Assembly: GCA_014192625.1 (NCBI GenBank)
Contig: BJHM01000008.1
Span: 1-64,000, forward strand
Source: Planctomycetota bacterium
Lineage (GTDB): Bacteria; Planctomycetota; UBA1135; UBA2386
Length of the DNA: 64,000 bases
Direction: 5' to 3'
The position numbers were made by a program, and so were the translations under genes. The notes beneath the pieces were generated by a model. The model did no database searches and was not told the origin of the DNA. It saw nothing but the letters and a program-made list of their open reading frames with translations. Shown piece after piece: positions 8,406 through 17,215 of this stretch. The number at the start of each line of letters is the position of its first letter. Position 1 is the stretch's first letter.

Positions 8406-9433
8406 CGTTGTCTCCATGAAAGTGCGTTCGCAGCTCGCACCGATTGCGTCAACAAAAGAGTGGGGTCGAGTGATGGACCTAGCGGATCAATACAAAGCAA
8501 TGCTTTCTGGATGGCCTGATAGCACTCGTCAATTTCTTCTATCGACAAGGCTGGCACCAGCAACTCAGTAGCAGCTTCGCGCTGCAACTCACTCGCACGC
8601 AAAGCCGCCGCGCAGCGCACCGCCGGAGCTTCATCCGCGAGGCCCACAGCCACCAGATCCGGCAGCGATACCGCATCGATTTGGGCAAGGCGAACGGCGC
8701 TCGCCCGCACCAGCGGGTCAACATCTTCGCCAGCAACGGCAACCGCACGTGCCGCCAACACGCCACCGACCCGGTTCAGTTCCAAAAGCGCCGCAGTCCG
8801 CACGGTGGGATCTGGCGCACCGCGCAAGTTGCCCATCAGGTCGCGCATCCGCAGGCGCAGAGGTTTGCCGTTGTTCGCCGCGCGATTCAACTCCGTCAGG
8901 TCGGCGCCATGTGCTTGCACCCAATCTTCGCCACCGTGCATTTGCCGAATGATCAACAGAGTGGCCAGAGCGCTCCGGCCATCACCTTCGAGCACTTGCA
9001 GCTCGGCCAATTCGAACAACAATCCTGGGTGAATCCGATCCGCACCTTGCTGCATGACGATCTGCCCCAGCGCCGCAACGGCGAGATGCCGCTGCCCCAG
9101 GTCGCGCAACACGCCCGCACGTGCCACTTGCAGAACCACGGCATCCGGCACCCGCGACAAGGCCTGATCGAGCACCGAGCGAGCCGCTGGCAGCCGTTCT
9201 TCGAGATCCAGTTGCTGAATCAAGGACAGGCACGGCGGCACTGGGTCCTCCGCATGAGCAATCAGCTCCCGCAATTCCGCTTCTGTCGGGGCCGCCATTT
9301 CTAGCAGTGGTGCGGATGGCGGCGGCGCTACCAAGCTGGGCTCGTTGGCGCCAAATGACTGCACGGGCCGAGTATCTGGGGCGCTACAAGCAGCCAGCAA
9401 CAGGCAGGCAATCGCCGACGACAATCTGAGCAT
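8393..9433 (-). CDS. TPR/HEAT-repeat lipoprotein
   Basis: A 346-residue protein starting MLRLSSAIACLLLAACS, a clear lipoprotein signal with lipid attachment at Cys16. Residues of about 60-190 read as paired helices of TPR type (ARSVLDQALSRVPDAVVLQ, HLAVAALGQIVMQQG), and about 200-330 as HEAT-type repeats (VRTAALLELNRVGG, VRASAVRLAQIDAV, VRCAAALRASELQ). It probably acts as a periplasmic or outer-membrane scaffold. It is the first gene of the minus-strand run ending with the PfkB kinase. An ATG at 9457 would extend the N-terminus by eight residues but weakens the signal. The promoter lies in the short gap to the divergent gene at 9507. Confidence 0.8.
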   Translation of the reverse strand: MLRLSSAIACLLLAACSAPDTRPVQSFGANEPSLVAPPPSAPLLEMAAPTEAELRELIAHAEDPVPPCLSLIQQLDLEERLPAARSVLDQALSRVPDAVVLQVARAGVLRDLGQRHLAVAALGQIVMQQGADRIHPGLLFELAELQVLEGDGRSALATLLIIRQMHGGEDWVQAHGADLTELNRAANNGKPLRLRMRDLMGNLRGAPDPTVRTAALLELNRVGGVLAARAVAVAGEDVDPLVRASAVRLAQIDAVSLPDLVAVGLADEAPAVRCAAALRASELQREAATELLVPALSIEEIDECYQAIQKALLCIDPLGPSLDPTLLLTQSVRAANALSWRQRWSK

Positions 9434-9506
9434 TGACTTTAAAATGTAGCCAACCATGCCAACGATGCGCTCTTGTTTTTCCGGTCCAAACGGGAAAGGT
9501 AGTGCC

Positions 9507-10340
9507 ATGTTGCGATCTGCTTTGCCAGCCAAGCCAAAGCTCTTGGCACTGCGCCGCACGGTGGCGCAAATTGTCCTTTCAGTTGCACAGGAGGTGCAAC
9601 GCAACCACCGCCGTCGCGATGGTGCCGGGGTAATCCGCAAAGCGGTTGGCGATTTCGTCACTGCGACCGACCTGCGCGCCGAACGGACGCTGCATTCGAA
9701 GCTCACAAAAGCCCTGCCCGAGGCTGGCTTCCTTGGCGAAGAGACTCAATCCCACGGCCTCGAGAAAGACTTCGTCTGGGTCGTGGACCCGATCGACGGC
9801 ACCAGCAACTACGCCAATGGCCTGCCACATTACGCCGTTGCGGTAGCACTACTCTATCAGCGCATGCCGGTGCTCTCGACGATCTGGTGTGCTCCCGAAT
9901 TCACTCTCTATGAGGCGATCCGAGGCGTTGGTGCCTACCGAGCTGGGCGTCGCTTCACGATGCCAGCAGGCCGCTGGGACGATGGCAGCATCGTCGGCTG
10001 CCAGTGGCATCGCGGCCAACAGGACATGAAGTTCCTCGCCAAGCTGCAACGCGACGGCACCAGAATCCGCACGTTTGGCTGCACTGTGGTGCAACTCGCC
10101 GACGTTGCCTGTGGACGACTCGATGCCAACGTTCAGCAACAGGGTCGCGTTTGGGATGTCGCGGCGCCAGGTTTGTTGGTCGAGGCCGCTGGCGGAGTGT
10201 TCACCGATTGGCGCGGTGTGCCGATCTTCCCGTTCAAGCGGCTGGATGTCGGTCATCTGCCGTCGATCGCGGCGAGCAGCACCGTTCACCCTCGCATTCT
10301 TGCGCGTCTCCGCGGTACCGTTGCTGTTCCGCCAGCGTAA
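9507..10340 (+). CDS. Inositol monophosphatase-family phosphatase
   Basis: A 277-residue Mg-dependent phosphatase. Motif 1 is WVVDPIDGTSNYANG (metal-binding Asp residues), an upstream EETQ supplies another ligand, and motif 2 is WDVAAPGLLVEAAGG. The family removes phosphate from inositol phosphate, histidinol phosphate, PAP or sugar phosphates; the substrate is not evident here. The ATG at 9507 was chosen because aaagg lies a few bases upstream; a longer frame begins at 9456. It is transcribed divergently from the lipoprotein gene at 9433. A second, more SuhB-like member is present at 46919-47740. Confidence 0.88.
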   Translation: MLRSALPAKPKLLALRRTVAQIVLSVAQEVQRNHRRRDGAGVIRKAVGDFVTATDLRAERTLHSKLTKALPEAGFLGEETQSHGLEKDFVWVVDPIDGTSNYANGLPHYAVAVALLYQRMPVLSTIWCAPEFTLYEAIRGVGAYRAGRRFTMPAGRWDDGSIVGCQWHRGQQDMKFLAKLQRDGTRIRTFGCTVVQLADVACGRLDANVQQQGRVWDVAAPGLLVEAAGGVFTDWRGVPIFPFKRLDVGHLPSIAASSTVHPRILARLRGTVAVPPA

Positions 10341-10713
10341 CACTGCATTGCCGTCGCCCTGTAAGCGATGCTGGCCTTGTCGAGTGGGCCTACTCGAGGT
10401 TGCGATTCGAACCAGCAACGGGAGGAGCAACCGCATACGCCAGATCGCATCCAATCTTCGGCTGCAGGGGTAGCGGATCGCTTGCTCCTCGCCGGTGGGC
10501 AACGCTGTGCGGCAGCGATTTTCTTGGCCGCGTTTCCGCAGCCAGAAACCAGCGTGCTATGCCTGGGACGCAGAAAATAAATCGCCCGAAATGCAGTGTG
10601 CCTGTCAAGCTGGCCCTGCAATTGCTATTTATCAAAGGAGCAGGCGAAGCAGCTTGCCAACTAGGTCTGCAATCGCTCCGGCAAACGCCGGACATAATCT
10701 GCGGAGAAGACAC
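10341..10713. other. Intergenic region before the first HGGQYRGPG gene
   Basis: No gene is supported. A short hairpin (TCGAGT, 6-base loop, ACTCGA) at 10380-10397 lies about 40 bases after the phosphatase gene and could act as a weak terminator. The stretch gattcgaacc near 10404 resembles a tRNA T-loop but no acceptor or anticodon arms can be folded around it. The 3' end carries a good ribosome binding site (ggagaag) for the next gene. Confidence 0.45.
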
Positions 10714-12792
10714 ATGAAAAAGTTTCTGCTTGCTGGCCTTAGCTGCGCGAGTCTCATCGCGCTCCTACCAGAGACCGGCTACGCCCACGGTGGTCAATAC
10801 CGTGGTCCTGGCGACGTTGTTCCGCCTAGCCCAGGTGGCGGCGGTCGTGGCACTGGCCCTGGCGGTCCTACTACGGGCGGCCCTGGCGGTCCGGCGACTC
10901 CTGGTCCAGGCGGACCGGCAACCCCGGGTCCTGCTGGTCCCGCTACGGGTGGCCCCGCAGGACCTGGTCCAGCCAGAGGTCCGGTCACTGGTGGCCGTGG
11001 CATGCAATTGGAAGACGACCTCGACCGCTGGGAATTCTGGTGGGAGTTCAACAAGGATCCCTACATCCGCTTGAAGGATGCCATTCACAGCAACACGGTC
11101 GTGTCAGGCGGCGATGAGTTCTTCCTTGGCGCCACGCGCAAAGTTGAAGCTCGCGACACGCTGAAGCCTTCCGAGGAAGAGAAGCTCAACATCATTCTGC
11201 CCGCCCTGAAAAAGGCGATCGACTCCACCGAGCAGCGCGACATCAACTCATCGTGCATGGTGGCGATGGCCAAGATCGGCAAGGACCACCAGCCCGAGTT
11301 CAAGCTGCACGACATCTTCTTGCCGCGCCTGAAGAAGGCCGATCAAGAGGTCCGTGAGACTGCGGCACTCGCCTTTGGCATCGCGGCACTTGACGACATG
11401 GACAACGTCCAGTTGCTGGCCGCGCTGGCCAAGGATGAGTCTGGTGGTCGCACCGCGTGCGGCCGCGCTGAAGTCGATGACCGCACCCGTTCATTCGCGG
11501 CCTACGGTCTTGGTCTAGTCGTCAATCGCAATGCCAAGATCGAACTGAAGACCAAGGCATTCGAGGCACTCCGGGACATCCTTCAGGATGACAAGGTCAC
11601 AAGCCGCAACATCAAGGTCGCCGCGATCAACGCGATGAGCCTGCTAAACATCGACACCGCAGATGACAAGGGCAAGGCGCTCGCCACCGAAGCACTCAAA
11701 TGCCTTGAGGGCTACTACCTGAAGGATCTCGGCGCAGGCCAGCAACTGCTGCAAGCCCACTGCCCCACCGCGATCGCCAAGCTGCTCGGCACGAGCTTTT
11801 ATGACCCCAAGGTCGTGGAATCCTACAAGCAGATGTTTCGCGACGATCTGACTGAAAAGGGCAAGGTCAAGCGTTCCAGCAACGACATCTACCGCGCATG
11901 TGCAATGGCGATGGGCCAGTTGTGCCAGGCAGTCGATAACGACAAGTCCCCAGATGCCGATAACTGCAAAACCCTGGTCGAACTGTGGCACAACCACAAG
12001 GATAAGCAGACGCGCTACTTCTCCGGATTGGCGCTTGGCCAGATCGGTGGCAAGTGGGTCCGCGACGTGTTGATCAAGGAGTTTGAGAAGGGCCAAAATT
12101 CCTTGGAGAAGCCTTGGATCGCCATGGCCATGGGCGTCTATGCCTTCGAAAAATACGACGCCGCGAAGACCAGCAATACGCCAGTTGAGATTGAAGAAAG
12201 CTTTGGCAAGTTGCTGCGTGATGCACTCAGCGAGGTCAAGGATCCAAACGCACAATCCGCGTTTGCAGTTGGACTCGGCCTGTGCCGCTACACCGAAGCT
12301 GCAGACGACCTCCGTTCTTTGCTGGTCAAGAACAAGAGCAAGGACGACCTTGCAGGCTACATCTGCATCGGCCTCGCCCTCATGGACGACAAGCGCTCGA
12401 TTGAAGACATCAAGGGCATCGTGCAAAGCGCCACGCGTCGTCCCGACCTGCTGAAGCAGGCGGCGGTCGCGCTGGGCAAGCTTGGCGACAAGTCTGTCGC
12501 TGAAGCACTGCAGAAACTGCTTTCCGAGGATGAAAAAAATCTCGCCAAGCTCTCCGCCATCGCTTCCGCACTCGGCTTCATCGGTGACCGCCGCTCGATC
12601 GAGCCGCTGAAGCAGATGCTGTTCAATGAGTCGCTCGGCGAACTGTCGCGCGCCTTCGCCGCCGTGGCCCTTGGTGGCGTCGCCGACAAGGAAGACTTGC
12701 CATGGAACAGCAAGCTCAGCTGCAACATCAACTACCGCGCGGCGGTTGAAACCTTGACTGACAAGTCGGCTGGCATCCTCGACATCCTGTGA
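10714..12792 (+). CDS. Secreted HEAT-repeat protein with HGGQYRGPG motif and collagen-like linker (copy 1)
   Basis: A 692-residue exported protein. The signal peptide (residues 1 to about 24) ends GYA, so the mature protein should start HGGQYRGPGDVVPP. Residues 37-96 are a Gly/Pro/Ala/Thr-rich collagen-like linker. After a short DRWEFWWEFNKDPY segment, about residues 150-680 form many HEAT repeats with Lys/Asp-rich turns (VRETAALAFGIAAL, TRYFSGLALGQIGG, LLKQAAVALGKLG). The protein ends YRAAVETLTDKSAGILDIL. The start is fixed by the signal peptide and a ggagaag Shine-Dalgarno. A full-length paralogue follows at 13193. No catalytic motif is seen; a structural or scaffold role in the envelope is likely. 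Confidence 0.85.
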   Translation: MKKFLLAGLSCASLIALLPETGYAHGGQYRGPGDVVPPSPGGGGRGTGPGGPTTGGPGGPATPGPGGPATPGPAGPATGGPAGPGPARGPVTGGRGMQLEDDLDRWEFWWEFNKDPYIRLKDAIHSNTVVSGGDEFFLGATRKVEARDTLKPSEEEKLNIILPALKKAIDSTEQRDINSSCMVAMAKIGKDHQPEFKLHDIFLPRLKKADQEVRETAALAFGIAALDDMDNVQLLAALAKDESGGRTACGRAEVDDRTRSFAAYGLGLVVNRNAKIELKTKAFEALRDILQDDKVTSRNIKVAAINAMSLLNIDTADDKGKALATEALKCLEGYYLKDLGAGQQLLQAHCPTAIAKLLGTSFYDPKVVESYKQMFRDDLTEKGKVKRSSNDIYRACAMAMGQLCQAVDNDKSPDADNCKTLVELWHNHKDKQTRYFSGLALGQIGGKWVRDVLIKEFEKGQNSLEKPWIAMAMGVYAFEKYDAAKTSNTPVEIEESFGKLLRDALSEVKDPNAQSAFAVGLGLCRYTEAADDLRSLLVKNKSKDDLAGYICIGLALMDDKRSIEDIKGIVQSATRRPDLLKQAAVALGKLGDKSVAEALQKLLSEDEKNLAKLSAIASALGFIGDRRSIEPLKQMLFNESLGELSRAFAAVALGGVADKEDLPWNSKLSCNINYRAAVETLTDKSAGILDIL

Positions 12793-13192
12793 GTTGAGAA
12801 GTCGTTGCGCGGCCCCCATGGGGTGCTGCGAAACGAACAACACGGGGTCGCTGGCCAAGGCCAGTGACCCCGTGTTCGTTTGTAGCCTGCTCGTTTATGG
12901 AGCGCTCGTTTGGCGACTTTGGAGAGCCAGACAAAGCAGAACAGCGGCAACGCGCAGATTGCTGTTACTCGCGAACTGAGCAGCGGTCCACCAAGCATCA
13001 GTCCAGCCACCAGTAAAATTCGGGAAGGGCGGAACGGTGATTGCTCAGTGCAAAAAATGAGTCGGACTACGACTGCAACCATCAACACGAACCATTCACA
13101 CCAGGTTCTCGCCTCCGCCAGATTTGGCAGGCACTCAGTTTCAGAGTTCCGCGCCTGACACAGCGCACCACTTCTCGCCAAAGAACACTGCG
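12793..13192. other. Region between the two paralogous HEAT genes
   Basis: It holds a strong terminator hairpin (12839-12876) just after copy 1 and presumably the promoter of copy 2. A minus-strand frame with hydrophobic segments crosses this region and the terminator but was not accepted as a gene. Nothing else is recognisable. Confidence 0.5.
12839..12876 (+). terminator. Strong terminator hairpin after HEAT copy 1
   Basis: Two 18-base arms (aacacggggtcgctggcc and ggccagtgaccccgtgtt) flank a 2-base loop and pair at every position except one G-T wobble. It lies 46 bases after the stop codon at 12792 and is followed by cgtttgt. The very stable stem with a weak T tract would work as a transcription stop in either direction. 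Confidence 0.75.
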
Positions 13193-15244
13193 ATGACATC
13201 CCAAGCAAAAGCACTACGAGTAATGCCAAAAATCGTCAGCCTGTGGTTTATGGCCCAGTTGTTTGCGCACGGCGGCCAATACCGTGGTCCTGGCAACGTT
13301 GTCACACTAAGCACAAGTCCAAAAAGCAACACGGCAACTGAGACCGCCGGCGACAAGTCGGCGGGTGGCACCGCCAAAGGGAAAACCGCTACGAGTGGCC
13401 CGGCAATGCCGAGTCCCAGACCTTCAGCTACAGACTCGATCAGCACAATCATGTCGGGCTCACGCGGGACACCGATCGAGGAGGACCTAACGCGATGGGA
13501 CTTCTGGTGGGAGTTTCACAAGGATCCCCACCTGCGTTTGCGCGAACCAAGGCTTGCGAGCGTGGGCGGCGAGGTTGATGCCTTTCTCGCACGGGCAGGA
13601 GAGCCCTTGCGATCCGCGTCGCTGCCAAGCAAAGCAGAAGTGACGGCTCAGGTGTTGCCCGCACTTTACGAAGCACTCGAAACTGCAGCTGATCGCGACT
13701 TGATCACAGGTTGCATGGTCGCACTGGCAAAGATCGGCTGTGACCTTCCTGGGATGCGCTTGCGTGACATTTTCTGCGGGCAACTTCGCAGTCACGATCA
13801 AGAGGTTCGCGAGACTGCGGCACTTTGCTTTGGCATCGCACGCAGCATGGCACGTGACGATCATGAGCTACTGCTGTCCTTGGTTTCTGATGACGAAGCT
13901 GGCCGCGCAGCATGTGACAAACAGCAGGTTGATGAACGCACGCGTAGCTTTGCCTGCTATGCGCTCGGGCTGGTGCTAAGTGAGTGTCAGGATAATTCGA
14001 TTCGACACCGCATCCTGAGCAAGCTCATTCCACTGCTGTCGCCAGCAGCTAACTCGGGACGCGATGTCACAGTTGCGGCGATTGCGGCAATCGCCGAGCT
14101 GCCGGTGCAGGACACGGCAGCCAACGAGGCGCTGCGTGAGGTAGCAATCGCGGCATTGCTTGATTTTTACGAGCAGGACTTAGGGACTGGCCATCAGCTA
14201 GTGCAATCGCACTGTCCGCCCGCCATCGCTGCACTGGTGAAGCGCAACTCGAAACTCGGCAAACGTGCCCGCGAGCGCTTTTGTGCAGACCTCACACAGT
14301 CGCTCAGCCTAGAAGAGCAGAAGCGAACCAACCACCATATCGCTCAGTCCTGTGCGATTGGACTCGGCGCCATGATTACACCTTGGCAAGACGACACTTC
14401 GCCAGATGCTCCGATCGCCAAGTTGCTGTTGCGTAGCTGTTCCGAGCACAAGGATAAACAGACGCGCTACTTTGCAGTGGTCGCGCTGGGAAGTGCGGGT
14501 GGCAATGCTGCAAGAGAGGTGCTGTTGAACGAAATGAAGTCCGCCAATCGTTCCATTGAGCGCCCGTGGATCGTGCTGGCTCTGGGCAATCTAGTAACCA
14601 CACGCAATGAACAAGCGAGGCAGCTTGGCACCGAGCAGGGGGCCGATCCAGAAGTGGCAATGGCGCTGACGAGCGCGCTCGGTGACGTGAAAAATCCCAA
14701 CGCGCTCGGCGCCACTGCGATCGCAATCGGACTCTGCCAGGACCGCAGTTGCTGCTCGGTTCTAAGTAAGATGCTCGCGGAAAATCAAAGTCGCGATGAC
14801 TTCGCCGGCTATGCGGCAACCGCCTTGGCATTGCTCGGTGATGAAAGTGTCCGAGTACAGTTGCGCGACATGATGCCTCGGACAGTGCACAAACCAGAAC
14901 TGCTCGTGCACGTAGCGACAGCACTTGGAAAACTCGGCGACCAAGGAGCTTTGGCCGACCTGCTCCGCATGCTGCAAAACAGCGAAGGAGGACTCGCAAG
15001 GCTCTCGGCATTGTCGATGGCCGTAGGTCAGATCGGGGATCGCAGCGCCATGAAGCCGTTGCTCTTGATGCTGGGCAACAAGCAACTCACACCACTTGCC
15101 CGAGCCTTCGTTGCGGTAGCACTCGGCGAAGTGTGCGACCCCCGCTCGCTACCGTGGAATGCCCATTACGCGGACACGCTTAACTACCGCGCCGCGGTCG
15201 AAACACTGACTGATGGATCTGCAGGCATCCTCGACATTCTCTGA
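13193..15244 (+). CDS. Secreted HEAT-repeat protein with HGGQYRGPG motif (copy 2)
   Basis: A 683-residue paralogue of the preceding gene. It shares the HGGQYRGPGNVV start of the mature protein, RWDFWWEFHKDPHLRLRE, VRETAALCFGIA, HKDKQTRYF and the ending YRAAVETLTDGSAGILDIL, while the rest has diverged considerably. The linker after the motif is Ser/Thr/Ala/Lys-rich here, not collagen-like. The hydrophobic signal ends at LFA just before HGGQ; the ATG at 13193 gives it a basic start, with 13223 as a possible alternative. The 3' end overlaps the convergent spermidine synthase-like gene by 61 bases. It is probably a second envelope scaffold with a related but separate partner. Confidence 0.82.
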   Translation: MTSQAKALRVMPKIVSLWFMAQLFAHGGQYRGPGNVVTLSTSPKSNTATETAGDKSAGGTAKGKTATSGPAMPSPRPSATDSISTIMSGSRGTPIEEDLTRWDFWWEFHKDPHLRLREPRLASVGGEVDAFLARAGEPLRSASLPSKAEVTAQVLPALYEALETAADRDLITGCMVALAKIGCDLPGMRLRDIFCGQLRSHDQEVRETAALCFGIARSMARDDHELLLSLVSDDEAGRAACDKQQVDERTRSFACYALGLVLSECQDNSIRHRILSKLIPLLSPAANSGRDVTVAAIAAIAELPVQDTAANEALREVAIAALLDFYEQDLGTGHQLVQSHCPPAIAALVKRNSKLGKRARERFCADLTQSLSLEEQKRTNHHIAQSCAIGLGAMITPWQDDTSPDAPIAKLLLRSCSEHKDKQTRYFAVVALGSAGGNAAREVLLNEMKSANRSIERPWIVLALGNLVTTRNEQARQLGTEQGADPEVAMALTSALGDVKNPNALGATAIAIGLCQDRSCCSVLSKMLAENQSRDDFAGYAATALALLGDESVRVQLRDMMPRTVHKPELLVHVATALGKLGDQGALADLLRMLQNSEGGLARLSALSMAVGQIGDRSAMKPLLLMLGNKQLTPLARAFVAVALGEVCDPRSLPWNAHYADTLNYRAAVETLTDGSAGILDIL

Positions 15245-17208
15245 GGCGAGCAGCACCGATTCGTGAAGTAGCCGAGGATTAGAATCAGGAGCAATGCAGT
15301 GCCCGCAAGCCAACCGTTGCGTTGCCCGATTCGCACAGCGTGAACTTGCGGCCCCAGGTCCTCGCGCACACTGGTCAACCGCAAGCGCAGCTGCTGCGCC
15401 GTTTGCGCATCGCAATTTGCGGTAGCGAGTCCTGCTTCATAGTCTGCAACTGCGCCATGCAGCTGACGTAGTTGCCAACGCGCATCACCACACAACAAGT
15501 GCAAGTAGGCAGAAGCGCTACTGCTATTTCCCGCCGCGGCAAGTACCGCCTTTTGATCGGCATTTTCCCGCGCGGCATACGTCAGTTTCTCGGCCAGAGC
15601 CACTGGCTCACTGCCAGCCATTCTTGTCGGCACGGAAAAATCAGGCGTTGCTAGATACGAGGCAAACAGTAGACGGTCAAGCTCTGGACAATCATCAACC
15701 AACGGCACTGGCGCTGGCCCGAACTGTGCCCATGCAAAAGGCGCCTTGGCGATCTCCAGAATGCGGCTCCAAGCAGCGCGATCCTGCTGCGAAAGACGCT
15801 CATTCCCTAGCTGCACCAGCGACAATTTGGTGGGGTCAACTTTTTTATCGCGCCGGGCAACCAGCAGGACGTTGCGCGAGTTGGGAATATGCATCGCTGC
15901 CGCACTGCCAAACACCTGCGCCATCGTGCCTGCGATCGCCGTCACAACTGGATCGCCGACCCCTTGACCTCCGACATTGCAGGCAACCACGCCGAGTGGT
16001 TCCAGCCGATCGTGAACCGCGCGAAAGAACTCGACGCTGGCTAAGTGTCCAGGAATGTAGACCTGATGACCGTATGCATCGATATGGATGACATGCCAGC
16101 GAGACTTTGCGTGCGACATGAACACGCGACCGTCCATCGGCGCAATCACTTCGCCCGGCGCACGCGGACCACCAAAGTACCAATCGCCAAGCTGCACGGC
16201 ATCGGCATCGAGTTCCACCGCATCCACTGTCGCGAAAGGATGCACAGCGTTGTAGACCCGGCGGAAGGTGCCTGCAGCATCACCAATCGAAAGAGCATGC
16301 AGATGCGCTGGCCGTTCCCCGTCAAAAGCCAGATATGGCACTAGCGCGTGAAAGTCGTAATAGCCGCCGCCCGAAAACACGGAGCCTTCGACAGCAACCG
16401 AATGAAATGAGTCGAGCCCCTCGTTGATCTTGAGCTCCGTACGCACATTGCCTTCACCGGCCGGGCTGCGAACGACCTGCAAAAACTGCACGCGCGTCTC
16501 GCGTTCGGCGATCAACATTTTGCCAGCAGGCGCGTTGCGCAGAGGGCCCGAATGCAGCGCCAACGATAGGAGCACCAGCAAACCGACTACGAGTGCGCGC
16601 ACATCGCGACGCAACAGCACCGCTGCTACCAGCAATGACAAGGCCGCCACCCACAATGTTGCGCGGCAACCAAGAACCGGCACCAACCAATGAGTTGCAG
16701 CGAAAGTGCCCAGCAGACTACCGATCGTGCCAGCAGCACTGATTCCGCCAACGCCCGAGCCGACACTTTTTCCACGGCGAACCACAGCTGCGACGAGTCC
16801 CGGTGAGAGTGCGCCGAGCAACCAAACAGCAGGTCCGAACAGGATGGCGCTGGCCACCAAGGAGCCGCGCACCAAGGCTGGCATCGCGGCATCAAGCGGC
16901 AACTCCTGCGGTAAAAGCCAGCCACCCAATGTCGGCCCGATCAGCGGTGCTATTGCGGTGAGCGCGGACGCTATGAGCAGCAGGGCGGCAAGAGGGCTGC
17001 CCTTGTGCCACTCCGAGATGCGGCCTCCTGCATACGCACCAAGTGCGAGGGACAGCAAAATCACGCCGATGACGTTAGTCCAAACGTATGCAGAATCACC
17101 GAATGACGGGGCCAATAAGCGCACCGCGGTCAGCTCGATGGTCATACAGGCAAACCCTGAAAGGAATGCCACCACCATCGCGGTGCGGACCGTAGGCCCG
17201 AGGAACAC
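15184..17208 (-). CDS. Fused MFS-type membrane / spermidine synthase-like protein
   Basis: A protein of about 674 residues. Residues of about 10-230 contain a string of transmembrane helices (VAFLSGFACMTIELTAVRLL, VIGVILLSLALGAYAGG), and about 270-480 form a Rossmann-fold spermidine synthase-like domain (DAVELDADAVQLGDWYFG, VIHIDAYGHQVYIPGHLA). The nucleotide-binding loop reads SIGDAAG, not GGGDGG, so catalysis is uncertain. The C-terminal third is helical and ends with a single transmembrane segment (LLLILILGYF). Start: a GTG at 17208, 7 bases after the upstream stop, with ATG 17178 as alternative. The last 20 residues are antisense to the HEAT copy 2 gene. Such fusions are common in planctomycetes and are of unknown role. 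Confidence 0.75.
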   Translation of the reverse strand: MFLGPTVRTAMVVAFLSGFACMTIELTAVRLLAPSFGDSAYVWTNVIGVILLSLALGAYAGGRISEWHKGSPLAALLLIASALTAIAPLIGPTLGGWLLPQELPLDAAMPALVRGSLVASAILFGPAVWLLGALSPGLVAAVVRRGKSVGSGVGGISAAGTIGSLLGTFAATHWLVPVLGCRATLWVAALSLLVAAVLLRRDVRALVVGLLVLLSLALHSGPLRNAPAGKMLIAERETRVQFLQVVRSPAGEGNVRTELKINEGLDSFHSVAVEGSVFSGGGYYDFHALVPYLAFDGERPAHLHALSIGDAAGTFRRVYNAVHPFATVDAVELDADAVQLGDWYFGGPRAPGEVIAPMDGRVFMSHAKSRWHVIHIDAYGHQVYIPGHLASVEFFRAVHDRLEPLGVVACNVGGQGVGDPVVTAIAGTMAQVFGSAAAMHIPNSRNVLLVARRDKKVDPTKLSLVQLGNERLSQQDRAAWSRILEIAKAPFAWAQFGPAPVPLVDDCPELDRLLFASYLATPDFSVPTRMAGSEPVALAEKLTYAARENADQKAVLAAAGNSSSASAYLHLLCGDARWQLRQLHGAVADYEAGLATANCDAQTAQQLRLRLTSVREDLGPQVHAVRIGQRNGWLAGTALLLILILGYFTNRCCSPQRMSRMPADPSVSVSTAAR

Positions 17209-17215
17209 AGCAGCG

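Noticed and set aside
10395-10420. tRNA gene suggested by a gattcgaacc T-loop-like string
   Set aside because: No acceptor stem, anticodon arm or D-arm can be folded on either strand around it.
12732-13199. 155-residue minus-strand frame with two or three hydrophobic segments between the HEAT paralogues
   Set aside because: It runs through the strong terminator hairpin and into antisense of the HEAT gene, has no Shine-Dalgarno and matches no family. A real small membrane protein cannot be fully excluded.
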